DNA of 64,000 bases from Prostheceraeus crozeri (taxonomy: Eukaryota > Platyhelminthes > Polycladida > Euryleptidae), in the NCBI GenBank assembly GCA_907163375.1, contig CAJQUW010000883.1:1-64000 (forward strand), given 5' to 3'. How positions within the stretch are numbered: position 1 is the first letter of the stretch; every line of letters begins with the position of its first letter. The notes beneath the pieces were generated by a model. The model was not told where the DNA came from. It searched no databases and saw only the letters and a list, made by a program, of their open reading frames with translations. Position numbers and translations under genes: made by a program. Shown piece after piece: positions 34,548 through 46,483 of this stretch.

Positions 34548-35092
34548 AACAAACATAGAAGCGCAAGCATCAGATTATTTGAAGAATATTCATGTGCACA
34601 TGCAATCTTGGAAAGACAAAATATCTATTTCATTTCATCGTTGAATGTTCGGGATATGTAGTGACTAGACAGTTGAAGTCCGGTACGTTGCCTTCCACAC
34701 CGGGAAATGTTTCATTTCCACGAACTATGGGAGAAATCTGCCTGAAAAGTGCAATCATAATCATAGAAATGACAAATCTCATTTTGAGTGATTAAAGGAT
34801 TGTTAGATCATTGCGTTATGCATGGATCTGGATAAACAAATGGGACTTTGCGGTGTTTGTAGCTCCGTAACTCGCATAACGATTGGATGTTGGGTGTCAC
34901 TCAACAAATTAAAAATAATAAGGAAATCGTGCGCAAATTTAGGAAGAAAACGTATATTCAGCTGTCTAGTCACTACATATCGCGAACATTCAACGATGAA
35001 ATGAAATAGATATTTTGTCTTTCCAAGATTGCATGTGTACATGAATATTCTTCAAATAATCTAATGTTTGCGCTTCTATATTTGTTTGTTTG
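34548..35092. mobile_element. inner foldback with about 130-bp arms
   Basis: The left arm (about 34548-34677) holds GAAGAATATTCATGTGCACA, GACAAAATATCTATTTC and TAGTGACTAGACAG. The right arm (about 34964-35092) is the inverse. Open frames on both strands within the arms are mirror images of each other and are not genes. Confidence 0.75.
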
Positions 35093-35094
35093 AA

Positions 35095-35699
35095 CCACAG
35101 AATTAAATATTTTGTTTATCTGCTTCGGTTTGCTAGAAGTGTGATTAATACGAAATGGACGGCACATTGAGGAACCTATTAAGTGGGCAAAAAGGAATTC
35201 CTAATACCTTACAGAGATAGGAAAAAAGTCGTGCGTCGCTTGCGGATCAATGTGAGTTCCAGGAAAGTGGTTCGATTGCCAAAATTCCTTCAGATTCGAA
35301 GAATTCAGATCATTTCGCACAAGTTTTCTCCATAATGTTGGCCCTTCCGATCATTATTAAAGAAAGTAACAGGCGTACGAAAATTAGTTCACTTGATGAT
35401 CCTCTCCTCGGCATTGCTCACTGTATAGTGCATACATTGAATCGAAGCCACACATCGATGTGTGTTTTGGTGTGTGCGACGTGATATAACAGCATGCACG
35501 CATCTCTCACTGGCTCTACTGTCCTCTGCTGACAGCTTATTGTTTGCCATTTCTAATAGCAAGCGATACATGAATTATCCATTCGAGAAGGAGCAAGTTG
35601 TCTAATTGTGATGTGCCATTTCAATATTAAGGTTAGATACAATTCTTCCTTTCTAGGAAACCGAAGCGCGCGCAGATGAATCTAATTCTGTGGTTTGAA
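35095..35699 (+). mobile_element. CACAGAATTA-family element, copy 3
   Basis: It is bounded by TTGAACCACAGAATTA on the left and its inverse TAATTCTGTGGTTTGAA on the right. The body matches copy 2 (17959-18568) along its length. This copy best defines the termini of the family. Confidence 0.8.
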
Positions 35700-36118
35700 C
35701 TGTTAAGTTGTGGTTACCTGTTCCAAGTTCTACGATAGTTCTAGTAGCACGATTATCTGTGGATACATTCAAAAAATATTTTGTTCCACAGTTAAATTGA
35801 TAAACATTTTTATGAATAATTAAGTCCATTCATGTTTATTTTAGTAATGAAGAACCACTGTTCTCTATAGTCACACATTGACACTCCACAGTTATGCTGC
35901 AGTGCAATATTTATCTCATTTCATCGCAACAGTTTAAGATCTTTGTTGCAAGCTGATTGATGTTGTGACATAAATTATTGACTTTGTCAGTAAGCTAGCT
36001 CAAAATTCTGACAATTCAACGTTTTACTTAAATTCATAGAAAGTTCATCTGTAGTAATCAACATTTAAGTTAATCGCGCAACTCAAATATGAGATGTGTT
36101 TAATGCCATCCATGTAAC

Positions 36119-36449
36119 TTAAGAATTGTCGATTTACTGATGTTGGTTGTCACTCTACAAATTAAAAATAATAAGAAAATCGTCTGCTAATTTGGGAAGA
36201 AAACTCCAGTAGCTCTCGCACTATGTAATAACAAAGTTTATAACAGTGACCAGCGAAATTAGGGACAATCATTAGAATTGATCTGATTAGACTTCGTTTT
36301 ATTACACTCAACATTTACTGCATGCAGACGGCTAAACAATGCTTGTCAATATTGATTTTGTAAAGTATCAAGTCTGGCCTACAATCAGAAAGTGGAAAGT
36401 ATTCAGAAGTTGTTGTTATTTATCCGACGAATCCTCAGTTGAACTAGTC
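36119..36449. repeat. partial repeat of the foldback interior
   Basis: A block near 36140-36220 (CACTCTACAAATTAAAAATA and onwards) matches 34890-34965 inside the inner foldback. The rest has no recognised feature. Confidence 0.5.
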
Positions 36450-36985
36450 GAACCACAGAATTAGACAGCTCGTCTCTTGTTCTGTTTGACTAGAAGGGAA
36501 GCATTGGAACATGTAGCGTTAATGTAATGGCACAATCTCCTGACTAAACACCATAGCAATCGAACAATGAGCAGCCAAGCCAGTTCAACATTAAACACGC
36601 CAAATTGTGCAAAGTTTCAGTGACTTATCAACCGGATCACACAGCAAAGAGACACAGTCGATGTCAAGTTCTACAGAGAAGTTTGTGAGCGTTTTTCATG
36701 CGCCTGCTAACTTTTTTAAAATGATCGGAGAGCCCAACATTATCGAGAAAACTTTTGCGCAATGATCTGAATTCTTCGAATCTGAAGGAATCGCCGCGAT
36801 CGGAGCATTTTGAAGGAATCCACAACAATCCGCAAGCTTCGCACGACTATTTTTGCTATCTCTGCAAAGTATTAAAAATCTCTTTTTGCCCACTTAATAA
36901 GTTTCTGCATGTGCCATCTGTTTGAATCAGTTTGCACTTCTAGCAAAGTGATGCGCTTAAACAATCTAATTCTGTGAGTCGAACA
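36450..36985 (-). mobile_element. CACAGAATTA-family element, copy 4
   Basis: It is bounded by GTCGAACCACAGAATTAGA and its inverse TCTAATTCTGTGAGTCGAAC. It matches copy 1 (5035-5600) in inverted orientation over most of its length, so copies 1 and 4 form one subgroup and copies 2 and 3 another. Confidence 0.75.
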
Positions 36986-39757
36986 AACTAAACGATCAAC
37001 CGGAAGAATTAATCAAATGATTTCTCTCGAGGATCAGACACAATTTTGCATTTCGTTGTTTCTTTAAGTTTCTGCTCCTTTACAAGTGAGATATAAATCA
37101 TTTGAATTTTTCCTGTTTCTTGTAAATTGATGTTCATCACTATGCATGCTCAATGTGGTTGATCCTCAAATTAACATTTATTAATTAAACAACAGGATTG
37201 ACTGACAGAAAATTAGGAATATTGTACATAAATCTACTGTTGTCTTGACTAATTCATTGAATTTATTAGAATCGTCTATAAGTCGTATCCTCCTCTCATT
37301 CTCATTACAACCATGATTGCGCTATATGTTCCTCTCAAAATGTATTGTGAAGATAATGTTCACTCTTTGTTTATGCAGATGTTTTCTTGCAAATAATCAT
37401 CTGATATTCTGATAATCTGAATCATAGTCTAATCTCTAATAACAACTGTTTGGTGAATGCAACTGCTAGCCCCTGAACACTCAACATAATCGAATGCAAT
37501 TGAAGGCCACCCAACAAAAGGAATGATTGAGATTTTTACGTGATTGTTCACGTATTGAATTTATTGCTTGCCGGTCACCTTGCATGAATGCGCTGACATT
37601 TTTTACTTGCTCTCAAGTGCTTCATAGGCCAGGGACAAAATGAATAGGAAAAAAGATGGCGAGAAGGGTTTATGTATTATGCTTGTTCTCTATTCTAATA
37701 TACATATGCAAAAATGCCAGCTCAGCCAATCTACACGACAACCTTCCACGCTCGAGCTACCAGGATGAGAGTCTTGGAGGACAACCGCATTCTATTATAC
37801 CAGTCTTTTAAATCTTTCTGCTAGATGACCCTTCATATTCTACATGGAGGAATCCATCGGTTATTTGTTGAATGCTAGTAAGTGTTCAAGAATCGACTTT
37901 TCCGCAGTGCGTGTTACAAGTACGCGTACGTACAACTTATCGCTGACGTCAATTCTGAAAGCACAATCATGCAGTCAGTAGGCTACTTGTTACTGTCTCC
38001 AGCATCATTGCATTTTGACGTAAATTTTCATTACACTTGAAAATCGGATCATTATGAGAAACCTGTATAAAGTACAATCCTATTAGGCCTACTTGATAGT
38101 GCTAGACTGTTTCCAACAAGTTTCTCTTATCACAGAGCTCGTTGAAATATGCTCATTTTAAGTACTAATGTTAAAAGCAGAATGGAGGTCACAAGTTCAT
38201 AAGTTGCGACTATTCAAAACTGAAATGAACATCAAATTTGTACTAAGTAGGCTGCTGTACGCACTAACTATATCTGCAACTGCAGCCCTTCATCGATCTA
38301 GCTTTAGTCAAATGTCAGAAAGGTATTGCCCATCAATACTGGTGGTTTTTACTCCTCATTATCACAGGCTCAAATCTTCATTTTCAGCAATCATTGTCTC
38401 ATGTGTTAATGATCCATCGTCATAGAATTCATCTCCCATCAGTGCATAGAATTCTCAGTAATCCCGTTGTATGATATTTCCATTTACAAATCAGTTTTGT
38501 ACGTAACAAACTCTGTTGCAATAGAATTTAAGTGGTCCGCGGCGCATTGTTATTAGTTGGTGAAGTTGTGAGTATATAGAATCGTGACGCAGACAGTGTT
38601 TTCCTATTTTTCATGTGCATGCATGGGTCAGCGCATACATACATTTTTTTACTGCGACATGGGTGTGCTTTGAAATTGATATGCCGCCATTTAGTCAATG
38701 TTGGAGAAACACGCATGATAGAAAAACATGGCATCCCCGAAAGATAGGCATTCATGTATTCGCTGGCCAAATAAATAGAATTTTGAGCATCTGCTCACTT
38801 TTTAGTGTGCTATTGAAACTACACAAAAAATTGTAGGCATTCTTATTAACACAGGTTGTTTATTTTGCTGAAGATCTGCGTCGTGGTGCTACGCATTTGC
38901 TGTGTAAACATATCAACTTGGCGATAAAATGTATCCCTTCTTCAAGTAAACGGAGTTGTGCATAGTAATTATCAGGGGTCCGCCAACCAGGGCATACAGA
39001 AAATTAGAGGACCCGAAATGCGAAACTGGTTGGTCTTCCAGCAGACGAACTAAAATTGTGACTGCGATTTCGAACTCGGTGCTTGACAATTTGTAATTTT
39101 TGGTCGCCCATTGTTTAAAAATGACTTTCAATGTACGTACTTTGTTAAGAAGTTTTGACTTTGCCTGACATGCCTGGAACGATCTTCAGTCCTCTTAATG
39201 ACTAACTTATTTTCTATCATTCTAAAATATTTACGTGCATTTGTTTCAGACCATTTGGAAATGAAGTAAATAGACCCAATGTCTAAAATATCCAATCATA
39301 TATATGCAGATAAAACAGTCGGTGTCTAAAATTATTCTGACCAGAATTACCATTCCATTTGTACCAAATACCAATGCATTCGCAGATGATATTGCAACAC
39401 CATGTGGACCCGAAAAAAGTCGTTAATACATACTTTTTGGTTGTGGAAGAAACTCTTGGTAGCTGATCATCTTTTGCATTACTGTAAGGCTATTAATTTT
39501 CTCGGATTTCGCGGTTTGATGACAACCGCGAAATTAAATACCCCGCGAAAAAATGAGGTTAAAAATTCTTTCGAGATTTTTATGATAAATGTACTTGATG
39601 CATGTATTGGGATAAATATAGGAATGCAATACGCAAACTATGTCATACATGCAGATATCATCAAAATAGAATTCAAATATATAACAAATTCTTTGTTGTG
39701 CTAGAAATTACAAGAATGCTCAGTAGTTCTTCTCATTAAGTACTGTATAGTTCATCA
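36986..39757. other. no gene recognised
   Basis: A 2.8-kb stretch without a recognised exon, RNA or repeat. Frames of 60-100 codons occur but none shows a domain, signal peptide or convincing splice flanks. Confidence 0.4.
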
Positions 39758-41172
39758 TCATTCTCGCGTTACCTTGCACTTTCCGTATGCATCCAGGAGA
39801 CCGGTCTTCCGCCATCCCGTGACAATTGCATCGCTTTGTGTCTCAACATCCTCGAGGGCCTTAATGAGACATTTACATTGCAATGGTTTCATTACAGAAA
39901 GACGCAAGTCAATGTTGATGCTTGAAAGAGCAACACCAGATGATAAACCGTCAAGTAGCTTACCTGCGTAGAAAAGTCTTTGAACTGACATTTCAATTGT
40001 TTTTTCAGGATGCAGGTAACATTTCAGAAGTACAGCGAGCAGGAACGATTAGCCAGTCAATGCAGTTTTCTTGAAGAATTTTCTTCATTTCATTGTCAAG
40101 CGCTTGAGTTCGGAGAATATCAAACGTCACTAGGGACTTTTGATTTGAGGGGAGGTTGAGATGCTCTTTTTTCAATTTGACGAACGGTAGAATGATTTTT
40201 TTAATGTAACATATCATGCTATCAGAAGTGTTCCAGTGTGAGTCCGTGTGTGTCACATCCCAGTCTTTTGGGAATTGAAAGTCGGGGTGACATTTGTCAG
40301 ACTTTCCGGCATAAATCAGTTGAGGAGGAAGAAGCTTACCGACCAAAGATACCGCCAAAACAGCAGTGATCTGTCGCCTGTCATTCTTTGCTATGATTGA
40401 CACTTGCTTGACACCTTCCTGATCCATCGTGTAGTCCGATAGAGGTACAATTGGTACGGCGGTCTGATCCCAGTTAATTACAAGATCCTTGGGAATCTGA
40501 CCTTCTTCGATTTTCTGGGTGAATAGCTTGATGTAAGAGTCCTACTGTTCTAAGAAATTCGTTGGCAACTGGCGTGCCGCCTTCGTGCCTTTCCTCTTCA
40601 CCCATCCCATTCGCCGAAATAGAGAAACAGCCCAAGGCTTACCAAATTCGATAGTTACTCCGTACTTTTCAAATGAGATTTTTCTTTGAATTCTACTACA
40701 GCATTTCCGGTACTGATTGTTATGGCTCTAGATACAGGTGCACCGTTTTGCCAAAGCACCTGCAAATATTGGCGAATTTCTGGCTCAAACTTGCCTGCTT
40801 TTAGTGGAACCCCGCGTTTCTTCATAATGCCTGTAATAGTCTGTGACGTCTCACCACTGCCCAACTTTTCCTTGTAAAGTTTCAACCATCCGCGAATTGT
40901 ACTCTCATTTATTTTCATATTCTGCGTTCTCTCAAAGTACCGCACAGTATTTGCGATTCCATGCATACCGGCATACTTCGCAACCTTGATTCTGGTATCA
41001 TCAGAATAGTGGCCGTATTTCTTCCTTTTCCGGATGTTCTGTTTGCTGGATTCACGAGTGAGAATAACTTCATCATTTATCGCTTCCGTCAAGCTGTCTC
41101 TTCTGGATTCGGTAAATCTGAATGATTTTCTGGTGGCTTCTTTGCTGGAATTCGAATGACGTATTGGTCCAT
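39758..41172 (-). pseudogene. pogo/Tigger-type (DDE_1) transposase relic
   Basis: A cut-and-paste transposase of the pogo branch of Tc1/mariner. The reading starts at an ATG (41172) with MDQYVIRIPAKKPPEN. It continues in another frame with KRKKYGHYSDDTRIKVAKYA and ESTIRGWLKLYKE (DNA binding), then KPWAVSLFRRMGWVKRKGTK, NWDQTAV (first catalytic Asp), MDQEGVKQVS, AVLAVSLVGKLLPPQLIYAG, LVTFDILRTQ (second Asp region) and VPARCTSEM. At least three frame changes and one stop (in EQ*DSYIKLF) break it, and the third acidic residue region is lost. TIRs were not identified. Confidence 0.85.
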
Positions 41173-41701
41173 TCTGCTACGGTGAAACAATGCAGGTGCG
41201 AGTTAGTGAATCATCCCATTGAACTTGTCATTGATGTCTGGCTATAATGTATGAGTAAATTGTGCGATATCTCATTGGTTACAAGTTAAACAGTAAGGGA
41301 ACACAGTGGAGAACGCTGATTGGACGTAAAACTTTTTCATTACCTTTCTCACGCACACTAACTGTGTTTATGTTTTATTGTCTTTTGTCAGAGCAGTCTG
41401 ACAATTGTGTGTAACCATGGACAACTAGAGGGAAAAGGACTGTTCACTGAATCATTCAGAGCGTCAGATCTGCCATTTGTAGGCCATGCAAGCGCATTAC
41501 CTCAACGGGAGAACAGCAAAATTTGCACATAAAGGCTTCTAGCTTTTGAGCTACTAACCCGATTTACTTGATATTTGAAATACTGATGATTCAGGGCGTG
41601 AGCATCATTTCATCCATTCATGTCATCTAAACATTCTCAATACAAAAAAGTTAGTCAGTGTGCGAAAATTAGTAAGACGATAAAAATTGACAAAATTCCT
41701 T
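41173..41701. other. no gene recognised
   Basis: No supported feature. It may include the 5' flank of the pogo relic. Confidence 0.35.
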
Positions 41702-42292
41702 GATTTTGCTAAATTAATAATTCGATGGGTTCCTATTACTTTCATGCTCAACCTCAAGAGAATTTTCTTGGAATATCACGCAACCTGCAACTGGCAGAAA
41801 ATCACATAATCAAAGACAATGATTTCATTTAACTTTGAAAGATGTAAATGGGTCCACATCACTATTCAGATTCAAGAAGTGAAACATGAATTAAGTGAAT
41901 CATGAAATCATGCCGGTAAAAATTGAATTAAAAAGTTGGAATTTCAGCCAAGAAAGCAAGAATAATATTGCGACTTTTTCATGAAGACTTTCATTATAAT
42001 ACAATTCCTAAAATTCCTTTCATAATGAGCTTGATTTCCGCTTATTTAGGATGCTTATTATCAATTATTCATTCCTTTTGATATCCAATTTGTTTTATAC
42101 TACCTACATGTATATAGGAGAGTCATCTCGGTAGTATATAAATTGTCAAATTTTGACATTTTTCAAAAGTGCTCAAATAATTTTTTGGATCACACGAACG
42201 TAATCTCCACAAAAAACTGAATCTTTTCATATGAAAGTGTTCACTGTATACTTTTTTGAGTCGACACTCTGCCTATATATCCCTTCTCTATG
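41702..42292 (+). mobile_element. CATAGAGTA-family MITE, copy 5 (left part missing)
   Basis: It matches copies 2 and 4 from 'ttcgatgggttcctattact' to the right terminus CCCTTCTCTATG. About 270 bp of the left end is absent. Confidence 0.82.
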
Positions 42293-43707
42293 ACCGTAAT
42301 ATTAATTATAACGAATGTTTCAAACTTGAGTTCCCACACCTAGAATAGAGAATGCAGGCCTTGAATAGACTTCAACACATGAATTTTTATATCAGATGAT
42401 TTCGCTTGAAGAACTGCTAAAGAAGCCTACCAAAAATAAAAGTGATGGGAACTCAAATTTTAACTGACTTTTGTGAGCAGGTAGCAAAACAGAATGATTC
42501 GATCAGATTATTTGAATCAAAACACGAGTCCGTTGTCTCGACATTCCGGTTGGGCACCAAGTCGTTAAAATTCCCGTCCGATGACTTTCCAAGAATTGTA
42601 TTTAAATCAGGCCACACGCAATAGAAATAATATGCAGGTTTCTATCGAAGGCTTGAATTAATGCCCGATGACAGATAGCTATAATTTCTATTCATACTTG
42701 AACTGTCATGGATTAAAAAACACTTGCGATGGTTCATAGATGTCGATGAACAAGTAACAGTGTTGAAATTATTATGTTTAAGATATACACACTAATAGTG
42801 GGGGTGCTAAGTCGACAATAAGGGCTGAACCGTGCAAATAGAGGGTAGAGGTCAAGATTTTTGCTCTAATACAGATTAAGGCATGAGTATTTTATCTTGA
42901 TATGTATCTCTTTGGACACTTTTATATTTAACGCATAGTCATCAGCCAAAAATTCTTGTTTTACATGGAGAATCCCTATCTAAGATATTAATTGTTTTAG
43001 TCCGCCGCAATTCACTGTTGCTACATTTGCAAGCGTCACTATGGTAACAATAATCAGCGAAGTTTAATTTTAGTCAGCTGCAAAATATTTATCTGAAATG
43101 ACACGTGCTCCAATATAATAAACAAGTTGAATGGTGAAATTGTACTTCAGACTTAACGAAATTGATGATATAAATATAGTTTGTTGATCTTAATGTGTTT
43201 TAAGAACGACATCAGGTGGTGTAATGCAAGCATACACCCACAGTATCGTTATAATCGATTTTGAACAATTTGCGGATATTTATGACATCGTGGAGATCGT
43301 TTCGGCATTTTTTTAGTAAATATAGCATTTTGTTAAATAATGTATCGACAACAATTGAAAGTAGGTCGTTCATTCAACTATTTCTACAAAAAGAAATGCA
43401 TGTAGTGGCGGCTAAAAAACATCGAAGGTCAAAATGAAAACTAATAAAGTACAAAAAATCCAGAGAACTCATAAAAGAGGGTATTTTTGCGTTAAATAAT
43501 TCATGTACGACTCGCAAGTGGAGCGAGCGTACAAAATATGTCACGTTTGGAGAGAGATCGATTTTTCCGGCTGACTTTTAGGACAAAAAATTAATAGGTA
43601 ATGGCTATTACACTGGCTGATCTGGAACAATTTTAATCTGGCAACTGTTACACCGAATTAGCCAGCAAGACTGATTACTTAATAGATAAGCAGGATATGG
43701 AAAGTAT
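42293..43707. other. no gene recognised
   Basis: AT-rich DNA. A 60-codon frame at 42442-42624 is not supported by any domain. Confidence 0.4.
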
Positions 43708-43998
43708 CTACATTAAATAAAGCACTAAATAAAACTTTGTTACTTTAAGAGTTTCCGAATTACCGTAGGCAAATAAGTTTGCTTCGCTTAAGAAATCACT
43801 AAGTATCTCAGAAAACATCGAAGACGAGGATAAACCAAGCAAGGCTAAGCAAGACAAGCAACGAGTCAAGACACATTCTAATGCAATTTTTTGTCTTATT
43901 GAATGATCTGCAGCCATGCTTGTAGCTAATAAACATGAGGCGTGTTGATAGATATGGATAACTTTTGTACCGGCTTCAATACCGCGTGCAATAGCCAC
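43708..43998 (-). CDS. possible unidentified coding exon
   Basis: On the minus strand, directly after an acceptor-like TTTTTTATTAGGCAG, a 97-codon frame opens with the residues AIARGIEAGTKVIHIYQHAS. It continues with a helical, Cys- and Leu-rich stretch (LECVLTRCLSCLALLGLSSS) and FSEILSDFLSEANLFAYGNS. A donor-like AAA/GTAAC lies near 43743. Codon use and composition look protein-like for this AT-rich background. I cannot assign a family, and no partner exons are found, so it may be chance. Confidence 0.3.
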   Translation of the reverse strand: MAIARGIEAGTKVIHIYQHASCLLATSMAADHSIRQKIALECVLTRCLSCLALLGLSSSSMFSEILSDFLSEANLFAYGNSETLKVTKFYLVLYLM

Positions 43999-44049
43999 TG
44001 CCTAATAAAAAAGTTCACTGAATAAATCAGTCGATACCCAAAGCATTCA

Positions 44050-45840
44050 AATTATAGATAATTTTGCTTAAAATGTTGGTGCATCCCTTCTTAGTGTCAT
44101 TCTCTAGATCGCTTCAAACAGCAACACCCAACGGACAAATCTGTCCTGAGAAACATTTAACGCAATAAATACATGTTTTCACCAATTTTACAAAAAAGAT
44201 TATCACTTTACAGCACACCGACAGTCAAATTTGCCAATACTCATTTGTGTAGAGAAATATAAGACGTCAACTTCCCTTAGTAGAATGAATGTTTCAATAA
44301 AGTAAGGTAAGTCAAACATAAGGTCTAAGTTTCGACAGTCTGTCAGCTTCAGGGTGCAGTAGTTTTTTTTACTGCGACTTGAAGTTGACAGAGACTGCGA
44401 GAAACGTTGACTTTGTATATGCGCATGCATGTATATTTTGCCTACCGTACTTTATGAAAACGTTCGTCCTACTAAAAGGAGTTCACTTTTAATAATTTTT
44501 CCCCACAGATGACCATGAACCTCCTGTGTCAGGCAAAAAATTGTCAATACTGCTTCAATCACCACCAACCTAGCTCACTTCACGCATTCTAAGCAAGCCT
44601 TCACCAATATGACAAGAATATCTTAAACAACATAACTGGTCTGTGTACACAGACAGACAGAAATACCTCAATCACAATCAAACTTGTCCCACATCTTCTC
44701 AGTATCATTCAGTAGAGCGCTTCACAATGCAGAGGAAAACGGGAGCTCTGCAGGCGAAAAAGCGGTTCTACGAGTAAAAGTACTTGGTCGGATGGATGCA
44801 TTTCCGGGTGCAGTTTCAGTTGTGGATCTGTATCTGAAAAGGTAGCGCATCGACACCCAAAGGCCTTGTCAATGCTGCCTCAATTCAAACCAAACATGCC
44901 CCACATCTCAGTGTCATTCACTAGATCACTTTAAAAACAGTAGTCAACGGGCGACTCTGGGCCAAGAAATAATTCTCAAAGTATAAGTACTCCTCGGATA
45001 GATGCACCTCCGGGTGCAGTTTCAGTTGCGGATCTGCATCTGAAAATGGCAGTGCAACGACACCGAAAACCTTGTCAATGCTGCCTCAATTCGAACCAAA
45101 CTGGCATCAGCCAGGCATGGGAAGCACCTCGCGCAATCAACGCACGCCTTCACCAATTCTGCAAAAATTGTATTTTTCCCACAATTCTTTACAATGTCAG
45201 TCAAAACGTTGATAGTATTATCTCAACTACAACCAACTCATTATCATTCTGCAGAGCACATCAAAAGACAACAGCGCAACTCAGGCCTAACATGCACTGC
45301 ATGCTATCATCACACGTTTTCACCAATTTTACAAAACTATAATTTTCAAGAACGACTTTACATCTACAGCGAATACTTTGCGAATTTGCCTCAATTGAAA
45401 CCAAACTTACCCCATACATTCACAATTTTATCTCCAGAGTATCAAAACACAAGCGTTAACCGGCAAATCTGGCCGGAGAAAATTTCACGCAATCATCACA
45501 CATTTTCACCATTTTTACAAAAAATAGTTTTCGATCATATCTTCACGCTGTCAGCCAAAAACTTTGTTAGTAGGCCTACTGCCTCAATCAATACCGGAGT
45601 TGCCCAAAACCTCAGTATCATTCTCCGTAGCGTTTCAAAACACAAGAGCAAAGGATAACTATATCTTGAGAACCACTTCTCCGAGATAAAGTACTTGGTC
45701 AAGTACAATGTAGATCTATGCTCACAGCATCATTTCAATTGTGGACCTGCATCTGAAAATGGCAGTCACAGCGGTGGCCAAAACTTTGACGATCCCGCCT
45801 CAATCACAACTAAGCTTACCCACACAACTCCCTGACTAAT
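44050..45840. repeat. degenerate 200-bp tandem repeat array
   Basis: Recurrent blocks are spaced about 200 bp apart: TTGTCAATGCTGCCTCAATT (near 44870 and 45070, with variants elsewhere), GTGCAGTTTCAGTTG followed by GGATCTG (44815, 45020), and TTTTCACCAATTTTAC (44180, 45315, 45505). Units are diverged and some are cut. The plus-strand frame at 45194-45658 follows from the repeat and is not called. Confidence 0.65.
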
Positions 45841-46149
45841 AGGCGACATGTAGCACTTGAATTCTGAGATTTCGAATTGAAATGAGCAATGAAAAAGATG
45901 ATCAAGAGGTCTGGATCAGGTGAGCCACAGATTCGTGTGAATATACATGTGCATTGATATGTAGTGACAACTCTCAGAGAAGTCTTCCTTTGTAGAGATA
46001 TCCGCAGTTTAAATATTTGAGTGAATACAGATGAAATTGTGTGGGATGACCGTCATGAGCAGAGCTATCGATTCGGATTTTATAGATATGATGGATTGAT
46101 GTATGTTTCTTGCATTTCCCATAACTTTTTCTATGTTTGATCACACTAG

Positions 46150-46470
46150 TCAATGCCCGAGGCCTAGATTCACAAGCACGAGCAAGCCCGCCGCGGTCTA
46201 GATTCATGCGACCGAGCACGCACAAGTACACCCGCTCGAGGTCAGAATTCACACAACTGAGCGCACCCGATGTCTAAATTCATACGCCGGAGCACACTGA
46301 AGGTATACATTTGTGCGCCTGAACACGCCCGATGTCTGAAATCAGGTGCCCAAGGCAAGAATTTAGACAACCGGAGTAGAGTGCGTGAGTGCATGAATTC
46401 AGACTACGGGTGTCTTCGAGCGTCCAATTTTCGTCATCGGTCGGGCTGCGGTATATGAATGTAGATAACG
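46150..46470. repeat. about 35-bp G+C-rich minisatellite
   Basis: Roughly nine diverged units built from 'gcccgatgtctaaattcat' and 'acgccggagcac' variants. The array is much richer in G+C than the flanks. No protein family is recognised in any frame. Confidence 0.65.
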
Positions 46471-46483
46471 GGCGTGCTCCTAA

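Larger units (their letters stand above)
34111..36118. mobile_element. 2-kb foldback element with about 430-bp arms and two nested elements
   Basis: The left arm (about 34111-34547) and right arm (about 35694-36118) are inverted copies at roughly 90% identity. They share blocks such as CGTGCTACTAGAACTATCGT and GGTAACCACAACTTAACAG. Between them lie a second foldback (about 34548-35092) and a CACAGAATTA-family element (35095-35699). No transposase is seen. The order of nesting gives a relative age series. Confidence 0.8.

Noticed and set aside
45194-45658. 154-codon plus-strand frame
   Set aside because: It falls in a tandem repeat and repeats its own short phrases out of register. No domain.
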